64,000 bases of DNA from NCBI RefSeq assembly GCF_016522075.1, contig NZ_JAEHFW010000001.1, positions 434,001 to 498,000 of the forward strand. Reading direction: 5' to 3'. The position numbers were made by a program, and so were the translations under genes. How positions within the stretch are numbered: position 1 is the stretch's first letter; each line of letters opens with the position of its first letter. The notes below the pieces were generated by a model. It made no database searches and was not told where the DNA came from. It was given only the letters and a program-made list of their open reading frames with translations. The stretch is from Mucilaginibacter segetis (GTDB lineage: Bacteria > Bacteroidota > Bacteroidia > Sphingobacteriales > Sphingobacteriaceae). This document shows positions 55,101 through 64,000 of the stretch, in pieces.

Positions 55101-56412
55101 CCGCATTGTTGAGCCTGGTACAAACAAAGTGATCGTTACTAATAATATTCCTTACGGTTCATATTTGTATATTAAAGATGGCAGCAAAGTAACAAAAGGT
55201 GATCGTATATGTTCATGGGATCCGTACAATGCTGTTATTATATCTGAATTTGCGGGAACAACTCAGTTTGAAGCTGTATTAGAAGGTATTACATTCCGTG
55301 AAGAATCTGACGAACAGACCGGACACCGCGAAAAGGTTATTATTGATACCAGGGATAAAACTAAAAACCCTGTTATACAAATAGTTGATTCAAAAGGAAA
55401 CGTTATTAAAGGATACAATATTCCGGTAGGCGCACACATCGCAGTTGACGAAGGTGACAAGTTGCAAACCGGACAGGTTATAGCTAAAATACCTCGTTCA
55501 ACAGGTAAAACGCGTGATATTACCGGTGGTTTACCGCGTGTAACAGAATTATTTGAAGCACGTAACCCATCTAACCCTGCTGTAGTAACAGAGATTGATG
55601 GTGTGGTAACCTTGGGTGGTATAAAACGTGGTAACCGCGAAATAACTATAGAATCAAGAGACGGTCAGGTTAAAAAATACCTTGTTCCTTTATCTAAACA
55701 CATTCTTGTACAGGATAATGACTTTGTTAGAGCAGGTATGCCATTGTCTGATGGTTCTATCTCTCCGGCAGATATCCTTGCTATTAAAGGTCCTGCAGCT
55801 GTACAAGAGTATCTGGTAAATGGTATACAGGAAGTTTACCGTTTACAGGGTGTAAAAATAAATGATAAGCATTTTGAGGTGATTGTTCACCAAATGATGC
55901 AAAAGGTTGCTATTGAAGATGCAGGTGATACCCGTTTCTTGGAAAGAGAAGCAGTTAACAGTTGGGATTTCATGATGGAAAATGATGAGATGTTTGATAA
56001 AAAGGTAGTTACCGATCCGGGTGATTCTACTTCGTTAAAATCTGGTCAAATCATATCCTTAAGAAAACTACGGGACGAAAACTCTATTTTGAAACGTAAA
56101 GATTTGAAATTGGTTGAGGTAAGGGATGCTATAGCGGCAACTTCAAGCCCGATGTTGCAAGGTATTACCCGTGCATCGTTAGGAACCAAATCATTTATCT
56201 CTGCAGCATCATTCCAGGAAACTACCAAAGTATTGAATGAGGCTGCCATAGCAGGTAAAAAGGATAATATGCTTGGCCTTAAAGAAAACGTTATTGTTGG
56301 TCACCTTATTCCATCCGGAACAGGTTTACGTGAATATGAAAATATCCGCGTAGGTTCTCAGGAAGAGTTCGATCGTCTGATGGCGTCAAAATCTGAAGAA
56401 GTAGAAGCTTAA
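52126..56412 (+). CDS. rpoC: DNA-directed RNA polymerase subunit beta'
   Basis: The 1428-residue subunit with the active site. The N-terminal zinc site is [20 protein letters not shown], the catalytic magnesium motif [15 protein letters not shown] lies near residue 471, the bridge/trigger region contains [20 protein letters not shown], and the second zinc site is [14 protein letters not shown]. It starts 98 bases after rpoB. A clear terminator follows. Confidence 0.99.
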   Translation: MSYKKDNKIKSNFTTITISLASPESILERSSGEVLKPETINYRTYKPERDGLFCERIFGPVKDYECHCGKYKRIRYKGIVCDRCGVEVTEKKVRRERMGHINLVVPVAHIWYFRSLPNKIGYLLGLPTKRLDLIIYYERYVVIQPGVKEADGISKMDFLTEEEYLDILDTLPKENQYLDDKDPQKFVAKMGAEALEDLLKRLDLDELSYNLRHQAANETSQQRKNEALKRLQVVEAFRDARNRIENNPEWMIVKIVPVIPPELRPLVPLEGGRFATSDLNDLYRRVIIRNNRLKRLIEIKAPEVILRNEKRMLQEAVDSLFDNSRKVNAVKTEGNRALKSLSDILKGKQGRFRQNLLGKRVDYSARSVIVVGPNLKLHECGLPKDMAAELFKPFIIRKMIERGIVKTVKSAKKIVDRKDPLVWDILENVLKGHPVLLNRAPTLHRLGIQSFQPKLVEGKAIQLHPLTCTAFNADFDGDQMAVHVPLGNAAILEAQVLMLASHNILNPANGTPITVPSQDMVLGLYYITKGRKTDAERVVKGEGLTFYSAEEVIIAYNEKKLDLHAFIKVKALVKEKDGSIVSKIIDTTVGRVLFNQHVPVEVGYINELLTKKSLRDIIGEIVKITGMARAAQFLDDIKELGFKMAFQGGLSFNLKDINIPDEKVTLIETASKQVEEVMNNYNMGFITNNERYNQIIDIWTRINNRLTANVMEILSTDNQGFNSVYMMLDSGARGSKEQIRQLAGMRGLMAKPQKSGSGGEIIENPILSNFKEGLSVLEYFISTHGARKGLADTALKTADAGYLTRRLHDVAQDMIVGEVDCGTLRGIYTTALKDNEDIVEPLYDRILGRTTLHDVHDPITNELLVSAGEDITEEIAANIENSPLEGIEIRSVLTCESKRGVCALCYGRNLASGKRVQKGEAVGVIAAQSIGEPGTQLTLRTFHVGGTASNIAAESQINARFDGIIEYENVRTVDYKNEEGDVQVVLGRSGEFRIVEPGTNKVIVTNNIPYGSYLYIKDGSKVTKGDRICSWDPYNAVIISEFAGTTQFEAVLEGITFREESDEQTGHREKVIIDTRDKTKNPVIQIVDSKGNVIKGYNIPVGAHIAVDEGDKLQTGQVIAKIPRSTGKTRDITGGLPRVTELFEARNPSNPAVVTEIDGVVTLGGIKRGNREITIESRDGQVKKYLVPLSKHILVQDNDFVRAGMPLSDGSISPADILAIKGPAAVQEYLVNGIQEVYRLQGVKINDKHFEVIVHQMMQKVAIEDAGDTRFLEREAVNSWDFMMENDEMFDKKVVTDPGDSTSLKSGQIISLRKLRDENSILKRKDLKLVEVRDAIAATSSPMLQGITRASLGTKSFISAASFQETTKVLNEAAIAGKKDNMLGLKENVIVGHLIPSGTGLREYENIRVGSQEEFDRLMASKSEEVEA

Positions 56413-56434
56413 TTAGATTTTTTTAAATACTTTT

Positions 56435-56471
56435 GCGGAGCCTTTTATGAAAATAAAAGGCTTCGCTATTT
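56435..56471 (+). terminator. Terminator after rpoC
   Basis: GCGGAGCCTTTTAT and ATAAAAGGCTTCGC form a 14-bp stem (one G-U pair) with a GAAA loop, followed by TATTTTTAT. It separates rpoC from the DUF3467 gene. Confidence 0.85.
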
Positions 56472-56486
56472 TTATAATTGCAGAAA

Positions 56487-56798
56487 ATGGAAGAACAACA
56501 GGAGAATCAATTAAATATCGAGCTTTCTGAGGAAATAGCAGAAGGTACATACGCCAATCTGGCTATAATTACACACTCAAGTTCAGAATTTGTGCTTGAT
56601 TTTATACGTGTTATGCCAGGAATTCCTAAGGCAAAAGTAAAATCAAGAATAATATTGACACCGGAACATGCCAAAAGATTATTATCAGCTTTGCAAGATA
56701 ATATTGAAAAATTCGAAGCAGTAAACGGCCGTATAAAAATAGGTAATGAGACAAGTGGTTTTCCAATGAATTTTGGAGGAACAATGGGCCAAGCCTGA
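56487..56798 (+). CDS. DUF3467 family protein
   Basis: About 103 residues from ATG 56487 (MEEQQENQLNIELSEEIAEG). The DUF3467 pattern is GTYANLAIITHSSSEFVLDF, then PGIPKAKVKSRIILTPEHAK and LQDNIEKFEAVNGRIK. No function is established. It starts 74 bases after rpoC, immediately behind the rpoC terminator, a placement often kept next to rpoC in Bacteroidota. No membrane segment is visible. Confidence 0.87.
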   Translation: MEEQQENQLNIELSEEIAEGTYANLAIITHSSSEFVLDFIRVMPGIPKAKVKSRIILTPEHAKRLLSALQDNIEKFEAVNGRIKIGNETSGFPMNFGGTMGQA

Positions 56799-56867
56799 TT
56801 TTACAAACATCTTTAATAGTAATTCGTTACAGGAAGAGTTATTACTGAAACGTATTAAAAATCTATA

Positions 56868-57722
56868 ATGAGTAAAACCCTTGTTTTTGGCGCTTCGGGC
56901 CAGTTAGGTCAGTGTTTTAAAAAGATAGCGGAGGAAAAAAGTATTGATTCTTTGCTATTTCCATCAGAAGAAGAAGCTAACATATTAGATATAGGTCTGT
57001 TAGATAAACTTTTTATTAATAATAAGCCGGATTATTGTATAAATTGTGCTGCCTATACTGCAGTTGATAAAGCTGAAAGTGATGAGCAAGCTGCATATAA
57101 AGTAAACAAAACCGGAGTTGAAAACTTAAGTAAATTGTGTGATAAATATAACACAACACTTATTCATATATCTACTGATTTCGTTTTCAATGGCGACAAA
57201 CCTTCGCCACTTAATGAAGAGGACGAAACGTCCCCAATTAGTGTTTACGGCCAAACCAAACTTGATGGCGAACAAATTATACCGGAGATCATAAAGCAAT
57301 TTTTTATAATCAGAACAGGGTGGCTGTATTCTGAATATGGTAATAATTTCGTTAAAACCATGCTTAAACTTGGTGCAGAGCGGGATGTTTTAAAAATTAT
57401 TGCCGATCAGATTGGTACGCCTACCTATGCTATGGATTTGGCTGATTGCATAATTAATATTATATCCTCCGGAGAATCGGCATATGGTATTTACCATTAT
57501 AGTAATGAGGGGGTGGCGTCATGGTATGATTTTTCAAAGGCGATATTCGATATTTCGAAAACAGATGTGAAAGTATTACCAATACCTACAAGTGACTATG
57601 TTACGCCAGCAAAGCGCCCGGCATACTCCGTTATGGATAAATCCAAAGTGAAAAGAACATTTAGTATAGAAATTCCTTATTGGCGTGATAGCCTTAAGGT
57701 GTGTATTAGCAAATTGAAATAA
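56868..57722 (+). CDS. rfbD: dTDP-4-dehydrorhamnose reductase
   Basis: Last step of dTDP-L-rhamnose synthesis, NAD(P)H-dependent. The 284-residue protein has the Rossmann motif GASGQLGQ (8-15), [39 protein letters not shown] and the catalytic YGQTKLDGE (Tyr about 127, Lys about 131). It is 4 bases before rfbA. The rfbB and rfbC genes are not in the window, so the pathway genes are split. Confidence 0.93.
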   Translation: MSKTLVFGASGQLGQCFKKIAEEKSIDSLLFPSEEEANILDIGLLDKLFINNKPDYCINCAAYTAVDKAESDEQAAYKVNKTGVENLSKLCDKYNTTLIHISTDFVFNGDKPSPLNEEDETSPISVYGQTKLDGEQIIPEIIKQFFIIRTGWLYSEYGNNFVKTMLKLGAERDVLKIIADQIGTPTYAMDLADCIINIISSGESAYGIYHYSNEGVASWYDFSKAIFDISKTDVKVLPIPTSDYVTPAKRPAYSVMDKSKVKRTFSIEIPYWRDSLKVCISKLK

Positions 57723-57726
57723 GTAT

Positions 57727-58590
57727 ATGAAAGGAATAATATTAGCAGGTGGATCAGGTACAAGGCTTTATCCTATTACCAAGGCAATTAGCAAACAATT
57801 AATGCCTATTTATGATAAGCCAATGATCTATTATCCTTTATCGGTATTGATGCTTGCCGGTATACGCGAGGTGTTGATCATAACCACTCCTGAGGATAAT
57901 CCGGGATTTGTACGTTTATTAGGTAATGGGGAGGATCTGGGTTGCAAATTTGAATATGCTATACAGGAAAAACCTAACGGGTTGGCTCAGGCTTTTGTTA
58001 TAGGCGAAAAATTTATTGGAAATGATAAGGTAGCACTGATTTTAGGGGATAACATATTTTATGGATCTGGTTTTAGCCGACTTATACAAAGCTTTAATAA
58101 TATTGATGGAGCGGCTATTTTTGCGTATCCGGTTGCCGATCCCGAACGTTACGGTGTGGTAGAGTTTGATGATAATTTTAAAGCTGTTTCCATAGAAGAA
58201 AAACCGTTGAAACCGAAATCAAACTATGCGGTGCCGGGTTTGTATTTTTACGACCATACAGTAGTGGAGATAGCTAAAAATATTGCTCCTTCTTCTCGTG
58301 GAGAATATGAAATTACCGATGTAAATAAGGTTTATCTGGAAAAGGGAACTTTAAATGTTGGCGTTATGGATAGGGGAACTGCCTGGTTAGATACCGGTAC
58401 ATTCGATTCCCTTAGCGATGCTTCAGAATTTGTTCGGGTGATTGAAAAGCGACAAACAAAAAAAATCGGTTGTATTGAAGAGGTTGCTTATTTAATGGGT
58501 TATATAAACGATGATCAACTAAAAGTGCTGGTTTCAAAGTATATAAAAAGTGGTTACGGGGCTTATTTAGAAGCGCTTCTTAATGAGTAG
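57727..58590 (+). CDS. rfbA: Glucose-1-phosphate thymidylyltransferase
   Basis: Makes dTDP-glucose from dTTP and glucose 1-phosphate. The 287-residue protein opens [20 protein letters not shown] with the nucleotide-binding loop at 8-14, then [34 protein letters not shown] and [15 protein letters not shown]. It starts 4 bases after rfbD. Its last 11 bases overlap the end of the convergent miaA gene. Confidence 0.97.
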   Translation: MKGIILAGGSGTRLYPITKAISKQLMPIYDKPMIYYPLSVLMLAGIREVLIITTPEDNPGFVRLLGNGEDLGCKFEYAIQEKPNGLAQAFVIGEKFIGNDKVALILGDNIFYGSGFSRLIQSFNNIDGAAIFAYPVADPERYGVVEFDDNFKAVSIEEKPLKPKSNYAVPGLYFYDHTVVEIAKNIAPSSRGEYEITDVNKVYLEKGTLNVGVMDRGTAWLDTGTFDSLSDASEFVRVIEKRQTKKIGCIEEVAYLMGYINDDQLKVLVSKYIKSGYGAYLEALLNE

Positions 58591-59512
58591 TATCTCTGCC
58601 AGCTAAAGCTAAAAGCTTATCGGTGAAATCTGTATCAGTAGGATTAAGCCATATGATGTCTTTATCTTTACGGAACCAGGTGAGCTGCCTTTTTGCAAAG
58701 CGACGCGTGTTTTGTTTAATAGTATCAATAGCTTTATTTAAGGTGCTTTGGTCATCTAAATAATCAAATATTTCACTATATCCTACAGTATGAAGAGCAT
58801 TTAAGTGGCGATAAGGAAGCAGCGACTTCACTTCTTCTACCAAACCCTGTCTTACCATTTCATCAACACGATTGTTAATACGATCGTAGAGTAAAGCCCT
58901 TGACATATTAAGCCCCAATTTTTTTATTTTAAAAGGCCTCTGGTTGATTTGGGCAGTACGATAATACGATATTGGCTTACCCGAACTTTCATAAACCTCA
59001 ATAGCTCTTATTACGCGCTGAGGGTTATTTATGTCAACTTCATTATAATATACCGGGTCAATTATTTTTAATTGCTCCTGCAGAGCGGAAAGGCCTTTTT
59101 CAGTTAACTTATTGTTTAGACGTTCGCGAATATTTTGTTCTGCTGGCGGAAGGTCATCAAAACCTTCGCAAACCGCTTTTATATATAGACCGGAACCACC
59201 TGCTAATATAACCTTATCATGAGTTTTAAAAAGTTCATTGAGTAAAAGCAGGCATCGTTTTTCAAAATCACCCACCGAAAAGGATTCTGTAACTGAATGT
59301 GAATTTATAAAATAATGTTGAGCCTCTGCCAGTTCATTTGGGGTAGGTTTAGCTGTCCCAATACACATTTCACGATAGAATTGTCTGGAATCAGCAGATA
59401 CCACTACTGTATTGAAATGCTTTGCTAATTTAATGGCTGCTGCAGTTTTACCTGATGCAGTTGGCCCTGCTATTACTATCAGCGTATGTTGATCAGTTGA
59501 AGTGTTTAGCAT
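58580..59512 (-). CDS. miaA: tRNA dimethylallyltransferase
   Basis: Adds the isopentenyl group to A37 of tRNAs reading UNN codons. The 310-residue protein has the P-loop GPTASGKT (16-23), then [54 protein letters not shown] and the C-terminal [20 protein letters not shown]. It is tail-to-tail with rfbA, with an 11-base overlap of coding ends. Confidence 0.96.
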   Translation of the reverse strand: MLNTSTDQHTLIVIAGPTASGKTAAAIKLAKHFNTVVVSADSRQFYREMCIGTAKPTPNELAEAQHYFINSHSVTESFSVGDFEKRCLLLLNELFKTHDKVILAGGSGLYIKAVCEGFDDLPPAEQNIRERLNNKLTEKGLSALQEQLKIIDPVYYNEVDINNPQRVIRAIEVYESSGKPISYYRTAQINQRPFKIKKLGLNMSRALLYDRINNRVDEMVRQGLVEEVKSLLPYRHLNALHTVGYSEIFDYLDDQSTLNKAIDTIKQNTRRFAKRQLTWFRKDKDIIWLNPTDTDFTDKLLALAGRDTTH

Positions 59513-59580
59513 ATCATAGTTTATGATAACAGCAATATAGCCAATAAGTAATTGTAAGCCATGATAATGCTGTTAACTAA

Positions 59581-60213
59581 CTAATAATCGTCGCCCGATT
59601 TATCATCATCTTCAAATTCGTCATCTCCGAAACCGAAATCGTCTTCATCCTCTTCGTCCTTTTTTTCTTCTTCAGGTTCATCAACTGCTTCAGATACTTC
59701 CGAGAATTCGTCCGCATCTTCGGGGTTGTAGCCCATTTCGTTTAAAAAGTCAAAATCTTCTTCTGAAGCTGCAGCTGCTACAGCCGGATTAAACACGTTT
59801 CCAAACTGTTTTGGTGGATCGCCAACGGATCTTACTACCGCAGGGTAAGTAGTGCCGGGAGTATCTTCAAGGATGATCTTCATTAACTCCACATGGAAAT
59901 CAAAAGGTCTTTCGAAATTAAAGGTATAATAAAATTTTTGGTGCGGGTCATCAATAAAACTACTCAGTTTTATTTTTTCCATCAGTGATACTCCTCTGTC
60001 TATCCTTTTTTGATTAGGCAGATAAGTGATCTCCTCACCTTTCATCCATTGGTCGTTACTAATATAAAAGGATGAGGAATATTCAGGATTGTAACCTGTG
60101 GCCTGATGTATCGCCTGGTGAAGATCCAAAAATGTCTGATTAGATTTTATATCTATATCCCGTGAAACGTCGTCATAATCTTCAAAAGTAACCCGGAACC
60201 TGTATAATGCCAT
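59581..60213 (-). CDS. pRiA4b ORF-3/TnpR-like family protein with acidic tail
   Basis: A 210-residue protein. The first 150 residues show the pRiA4b ORF-3 (IS1096 TnpR-like) family pattern: LYRFRVTFEDYDDVSRDIDI, TFLDLHQAIHQATGYNPEYS and SFYISNDQWMKGEEITYLPN. The last 55 residues are almost all Asp, Glu and Lys, probably disordered. Although the family was named for a mobile element, these are ordinary cellular proteins of unknown function in Bacteroidota. It lies 68 bases upstream of miaA and 36 bases downstream of the CCA enzyme gene. Confidence 0.8.
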   Translation of the reverse strand: MALYRFRVTFEDYDDVSRDIDIKSNQTFLDLHQAIHQATGYNPEYSSSFYISNDQWMKGEEITYLPNQKRIDRGVSLMEKIKLSSFIDDPHQKFYYTFNFERPFDFHVELMKIILEDTPGTTYPAVVRSVGDPPKQFGNVFNPAVAAAASEEDFDFLNEMGYNPEDADEFSEVSEAVDEPEEEKKDEEDEDDFGFGDDEFEDDDKSGDDY

Positions 60214-60249
60214 TTTTAGTAGATTTTGTCAAAAATAATAATGTTTTAT

Positions 60250-61662
60250 TTAATTTGTGTCTGCAACAACTTTCAAGCCAATTTCTGTTCCTTTTATAAT
60301 TGTATAGTGAATTGCTGCTTCTCTTGAGTTAGGTATTTCTCCTTCCAATATTGCTTCGCGTATTTTGTTCTTAATTATACCCACTTCGCGTCCTTCTCCT
60401 ATGCCAAATAACTGCATAATGTCAGTGCCTGTTACCGGCGGCTGCCAGTTACGTATGTTATCCCGCTCCTCCACATCTTTAAGTTTTTGTTTTACCAGTT
60501 CAAAATTTTGCCGGTACTTTTTTACTTTGTATTCATTTTTTGTAGTAACGTCTGCTTTACATAACAACATTAAATCATCTATTTCATTCCCGGCCTCAAA
60601 CAATAGCCGCCGTACAGCAGAATCGGTAACTATATTTTGCGATAATACAATTGGCCGCAAATGAAGCTGTACCAGCTTTTGCACCAGTTTCATCTTATCA
60701 TTTAGCGGAAGCTTTAATTGGGCAAATATCTTAGGAACCATACGCGCTCCCTTATCTTCATGACCATGAAAGGTCCAGCCATGGCCAGGTTCAAAACGCT
60801 TTGTAGGCGGTTTAGCTATGTCATGTAAAATAGCGGCCCAGCGCACCCAAAGATCATTTGTATCGTCGCAAATATTATCCAACACCTGCAGTGTGTGATA
60901 AAAATTATCCTTATGTCCTTTTCCGTTGATGATATCAACCCCGTATAAAGCCGCCATCTGTGGAAATATGATATGCAGCAAGCTGGTGTCAAACAAATAA
61001 TTAAATCCAATAGAAGGTTTAGATGAAAGTATGATCCTATTTAGCTCATCTGTAATACGCTCCTGAGATACAATTTTAATACGGCTTAAATTACTTTTAA
61101 TTGCCAGGATAGCTTCATCATCTATCCGGAAGTTTAATTGCGTAGCAAAACGAATTGCCCTCATCATTCTTAAGGGATCATCGGAAAAAGTTTCAACCGG
61201 ATTAAGCGGCGTTCGGATGAGTTTTTGCTCCATATCCTGCAAACCGTTAAAAGGATCTATTAATGCGCCAAAATTATCGGGATGCAAGGCTATAGCAAGT
61301 GCATTTATAGTGAAATCCCGGCGTTTTTGGTCGTCTTCAAGTGTGCCGTTTTCTACAATAGGTTTTCTTGAATCCGAACGATACGATTCCTTACGTGCGC
61401 CAACAAACTCTACTTCAATATCCTGATAACGGAGCATTGCAGTACCGAAATTTTTAAAAACTGCTACCTTGACATTTAGTTCTGCGCCTATAGTTTCGGC
61501 AAAAGCAATACCATTACCTAACACAACAATATCAATATCTTTTGAAGGCCTGCTCAAAAAAATATCACGTACATATCCACCAATTGCATAAACTTCAATA
61601 TTTTGTTTAGCCGCAATTTTGGATATGATGTTGAATATAGGATGTTGCAGGTGTTGTTTCAT
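60250..61662 (-). CDS. CCA-adding tRNA nucleotidyltransferase with HD domain
   Basis: About 470 residues from ATG 61662; the frame extends 3 codons further to a GTG. The nucleotidyltransferase motif is YAIGGYVRDIFLSRPSKDID (residues about 25-44, with the D42/D44 metal ligands) and KRRDFTINALAIAL follows. The head/neck motif is DPLRMMRAIRFATQL. The C-terminal HD domain is marked by RWAAILHDIAKPPTKRFEPG near residue 275. No tRNA in this window encodes CCA, so such an enzyme is needed. Poly(A) polymerase activity cannot be excluded. It is the first gene before the pRiA4b-type gene in the same direction. Confidence 0.9.
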   Translation of the reverse strand: MKQHLQHPIFNIISKIAAKQNIEVYAIGGYVRDIFLSRPSKDIDIVVLGNGIAFAETIGAELNVKVAVFKNFGTAMLRYQDIEVEFVGARKESYRSDSRKPIVENGTLEDDQKRRDFTINALAIALHPDNFGALIDPFNGLQDMEQKLIRTPLNPVETFSDDPLRMMRAIRFATQLNFRIDDEAILAIKSNLSRIKIVSQERITDELNRIILSSKPSIGFNYLFDTSLLHIIFPQMAALYGVDIINGKGHKDNFYHTLQVLDNICDDTNDLWVRWAAILHDIAKPPTKRFEPGHGWTFHGHEDKGARMVPKIFAQLKLPLNDKMKLVQKLVQLHLRPIVLSQNIVTDSAVRRLLFEAGNEIDDLMLLCKADVTTKNEYKVKKYRQNFELVKQKLKDVEERDNIRNWQPPVTGTDIMQLFGIGEGREVGIIKNKIREAILEGEIPNSREAAIHYTIIKGTEIGLKVVADTN

Positions 61663-61715
61663 AAATAACACTGATCAGCTTATCAGGAATTCGGCAAATT
61701 TAAAGATATTAAAAT

Positions 61716-62285
61716 TTAACGGCGAATAAATTCAAAAGTGCCGTTTGGGTTAAGCCGCATTATAGTTGAGGGCTTTTTTGCTTCAGTACTATGCTGATCA
61801 ATATCTACCACATAATCTACGCCATTTATAATTTCCTGGTCTATTTTAGAGAAGTACTGCGGCGAAGCGTGGCCGCTTATATTAGCAGATGTAGATACGA
61901 GCGGCTTGCGTAAACGTTGTATAAGCTGCTGGCAAAATGGATGGGAGCTTACCCTTATACCTACACTTCCGTCTGCAGCTATTAACGCGGGTGATATATT
62001 GCGCGCACCCGGCATTACCAAAGTAAGTGGATTTTCAGCGAATTCTATCAGATCGTAAGCAATATCCGGAACTTCGGTAATATAACTTTGCAGTTTATTA
62101 TCGGTATCCAGCAAAATGATCATGCTCTTACTTTCTTCGCGCTGTTTTAACTGGTAAATCTTTTTTACAGCATCAGTATTTGTGGCGTCACAGCCAATAC
62201 CCCAAATAGTATCAGTAGGGTATAGTATCATTCCGCCTGCCTGCACAATTTCAAGTGCTTTGTTTACTTCGTCTTTAAGTATCAT
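61716..62285 (-). CDS. L-threonylcarbamoyladenylate synthase (Sua5/TsaC type)
   Basis: Makes threonylcarbamoyl-AMP for the t6A37 modification of tRNAs reading ANN codons. The 189-residue protein has GGMILYPTDTIWGIGCDATN near residue 18, then LKQREESKSMIILL, NPLTLVMPGARNISPALI and KPLVSTSANISGHASPQYFS. It is the short TsaC-like form without the Sua5 C-terminal domain. It overlaps the upstream glycosyltransferase gene by 11 bases, so translation is coupled. Confidence 0.93.
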   Translation of the reverse strand: MILKDEVNKALEIVQAGGMILYPTDTIWGIGCDATNTDAVKKIYQLKQREESKSMIILLDTDNKLQSYITEVPDIAYDLIEFAENPLTLVMPGARNISPALIAADGSVGIRVSSHPFCQQLIQRLRKPLVSTSANISGHASPQYFSKIDQEIINGVDYVVDIDQHSTEAKKPSTIMRLNPNGTFEFIRR

Positions 62286-63264
62286 TTAGCTGCAAACTTA
62301 ACGCTTTTATTATTTTATATTCATCTAATAATTCCATACATTTTGGACTATCGTATAATTTGCAAGTGTTGCGCACACAGGGTTCACACGTTAATCCGCC
62401 GTACCGTATAATTGTTAGTCCTTTTTTATTGTAGGGAGCCGTATTGTTTTCATTACCTGCACCAAATAAAACTACAGTGGGCGTACCCAGGCTGTTGCTC
62501 AAATGTGCAGGTCCCGAATCAGTAGTTAAGACAGCCCTGCTTCCGGCAGTTAAGTTAACTAACTTGGCCAAGTCTGTTTTGCCGACATAATTTTCTATTC
62601 TATTATCGTAATTTAAGCCATTTATGATCTCATTAACATAAACAGCTTCCTTTTTTGAGCCTATCAAAATAAATGAAATTTCACTAAAAGCAGTCAACAA
62701 GCTATTCAGAATGCTTCGGGCTTTTAACACAGGCATCCGGCGAGAAGTTGCTTCGGAATTAAAGTTAACAACTACATGATCGGCCTTGGCTTGTAAGTTG
62801 ATTAGATGCTGCAATCTTACCTCTTTGTTTGTGACCGGCTTGCCGGTGAATTGCTCCAACAGGTATAAGTATTCATCAACCCGGTGTATGCCCTGTGGTT
62901 TCTTATAAGAATGGGTAAGTAAAAAATTGCCGCCTTCTTTATTAAACCCGATACGTTGTTCTACTTTGGTAGCCCGAGCCATAACAGCCGACGACAAGGA
63001 ATGCGGAAGGTTAAAAAAAACATTGTATCGTTCAGCACGAAGTGCCTTGCCAAAACGATAAACTCCGGTTAAGCCGCTGAATTCTTGTTTAGAGAAAGAA
63101 TGGATTTTATTTATACCAGGGATAAATTTGCCAATACCGGTTAACTCTTTTTTTAGGATAACATCAATAATAGCATCGGGATAAGTCTGCTTTACGGCGT
63201 TGATGAAAGCGGTACTCATTACCACATCACCAAGCCAGTTCGGCAATCTTATCAATATCGTCAT
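62275..63264 (-). CDS. Glycosyltransferase family 9 (heptosyltransferase-like)
   Basis: A 329-residue GT-B enzyme of the ADP-heptose:LPS heptosyltransferase family. The opening MTILIRLPNWLGDVVMSTAF is the WaaF signature, VDVILKKE-like text (AIIDVILKKEL) follows, and the donor site is TTDSGPAHLSNSLGTPTVVL followed by FGAGNENNTAPYNKK. It probably adds heptose or a related sugar to lipopolysaccharide core. It is co-transcribed and overlaps by 11 bases with the Sua5/TsaC-type gene. Confidence 0.88.
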   Translation of the reverse strand: MTILIRLPNWLGDVVMSTAFINAVKQTYPDAIIDVILKKELTGIGKFIPGINKIHSFSKQEFSGLTGVYRFGKALRAERYNVFFNLPHSLSSAVMARATKVEQRIGFNKEGGNFLLTHSYKKPQGIHRVDEYLYLLEQFTGKPVTNKEVRLQHLINLQAKADHVVVNFNSEATSRRMPVLKARSILNSLLTAFSEISFILIGSKKEAVYVNEIINGLNYDNRIENYVGKTDLAKLVNLTAGSRAVLTTDSGPAHLSNSLGTPTVVLFGAGNENNTAPYNKKGLTIIRYGGLTCEPCVRNTCKLYDSPKCMELLDEYKIIKALSLQLNDT

Positions 63265-63349
63265 ACTTAAGCTGATCAGTGAGCAAACAAAAGAGCAGAT
63301 AATTACTAAAAACAGTAAATTATCTGCTCTTTAATAAGTAATCAATAGT

Positions 63350-64000
63350 TTATACCGATACGTTATTTTCGCGCAGGGCATCGTTTAACGATGTTTTTTT
63401 ATCGGTTGATTCTTTACGTGTTCCAATAATCAACGCGCACGGAACCTGATATTCACCTGCCGGGAATTTCTTAGTGTAAGAGCCGGGTATTACTACCGAA
63501 CGGGCAGGTACACGGCCTTTATACTCAAACGGCACACCACGTGTTACGTCAATAATTTTAGTTGATGCTGTTAAAACTACATTGGCGCCTAATACAACTT
63601 CTGATTCTACGTGTACGCCCTCAACAACAATAGCACGTGATCCAATAAAACAGTTGTCTTCGATAATTACAGGTGCAGCCTGTACTGGTTCCAAAACACC
63701 ACCTATACCTACACCACCGCTTAAATGTACATTTTTACCAATTTGCGCACATGAGCCAACTGTCGCCCATGTATCAACCATTGTGCCTTCATCTACATAA
63801 GCGCCAATATTTACATAAGATGGCATCATGATAACACCCTTTGCTAAATGGGCGCCGTAACGTGCAATTGCATGTGGCACTACACGTACACCATTTTGCT
63901 TATAATCAGTTTTAAGTTTCATTTTATCGTGAAATACAAACGGCCCAACTTTAATTTCACTCATTTCTCTTATCGGGAAATATAAAATAACAGCTTTTTT
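63350..64000 (-). CDS. dapD: 2,3,4,5-tetrahydropyridine-2,6-dicarboxylate N-succinyltransferase (5' end outside window)
   Basis: Lysine/diaminopimelate pathway enzyme that succinylates tetrahydrodipicolinate. The frame is open to the right edge: upstream of the internal Met 63964 the codons read KAVILYFPIRE, which matches the region before the left-handed beta helix of DapD, so that Met is not the start. The visible part has GPFVFHDKMKLK, GVRVVPHAIARYG, YVDEGTMVDTWATVGSCAQI, SGGVGIGGVLEPVQAAPVI and EDNCFIGSRAIVVEGV. About 217 codons are visible of the usual 270. Confidence 0.93.
   Translation of the reverse strand, partial: KKAVILYFPIREMSEIKVGPFVFHDKMKLKTDYKQNGVRVVPHAIARYGAHLAKGVIMMPSYVNIGAYVDEGTMVDTWATVGSCAQIGKNVHLSGGVGIGGVLEPVQAAPVIIEDNCFIGSRAIVVEGVHVESEVVLGANVVLTASTKIIDVTRGVPFEYKGRVPARSVVIPGSYTKKFPAGEYQVPCALIIGTRKESTDKKTSLNDALRENNVSV

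Noticed and set aside
59581..60213. Transposon resolvase (family name TnpR-like)
   Set aside because: No recombinase motif, no inverted repeats and no transposase nearby; the name is historical.

Overview
The window is chromosomal DNA of a Bacteroidota bacterium, most likely a member of the Sphingobacteriaceae (Pedobacter/Mucilaginibacter type). The evidence is: a gliding-motility/type IX secretion lipoprotein of the GldJ/GldK type, BshA of bacillithiol synthesis, TAnnTTTG promoter boxes upstream of tRNA genes, DUF2723 and pRiA4b ORF-3 family proteins, few Shine-Dalgarno sequences, and an AT-rich composition (judged by eye). Identification is by reading protein motifs only; no database search was possible.

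Layout. 1-2.7 kb: 3' part of gldJ/K, a YkuK-type RNase H-like protein and a SRPBCC protein. 2.7-9.3 kb (minus strand): a tight four-gene operon (acyltransferase 3, CE7-type acetyl esterase, outer-membrane barrel, 20-unit TPR protein) preceded by a TIGR01212-type radical SAM gene. 9.4-16.1 kb: small envelope or unknown proteins, bshA, a stand-alone ABC ATPase and a PfkB-type sugar kinase. 16.16-19 kb: tRNA-Asn followed by an integrase stub, a thioredoxin-fold protein and an orphan secreted protein; this looks like the scar of an integrated element. 19-25 kb: SpoIIAA-like, CDF transporter, Spy-like, TlpA, MscS and APC permease genes. 24.8-26 kb: overlapping HipA-like kinase and DUF3037 pair. 26-31 kb: lipoprotein, ThuA, GH30 and GH43 carbohydrate genes. 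31-41 kb: accA, a 1046-residue DUF2723 membrane protein, tRNA-Gln, prs-rplY-pth-arsC-like, an M1 peptidase and a CarboxypepD_reg-like protein.

41.2-56.8 kb is the translation/transcription core: rpsU-xerC-hpf, then tRNA-Thr-Tyr-Gly-Thr-tuf-tRNA-Trp-secE-nusG-rplKAJL-rpoBC and a DUF3467 gene. The order tRNA-Thr/Tyr/Gly/Thr-tuf is the one known from E. coli tufB. 56.9-64 kb: rfbD-rfbA (dTDP-sugar), then on the minus strand miaA, a pRiA4b ORF-3 protein, a CCA-adding type enzyme, a Sua5/TsaC synthase, a family 9 glycosyltransferase and dapD, which runs off the right edge.

Most genes are ordinary housekeeping genes. The most interesting signals are: strong Shine-Dalgarno sequences in front of rpsU and hpf (and rpoC and DUF3037) in a lineage that rarely uses them; a perfect hairpin with a T-run ending directly at the xerC start codon; the HipA-like/DUF3037 cassette; the acetylation-deacetylation-barrel-TPR operon; and the tRNA-Asn integrase scar. 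I found no CRISPR array, intact insertion sequence or complete prophage.
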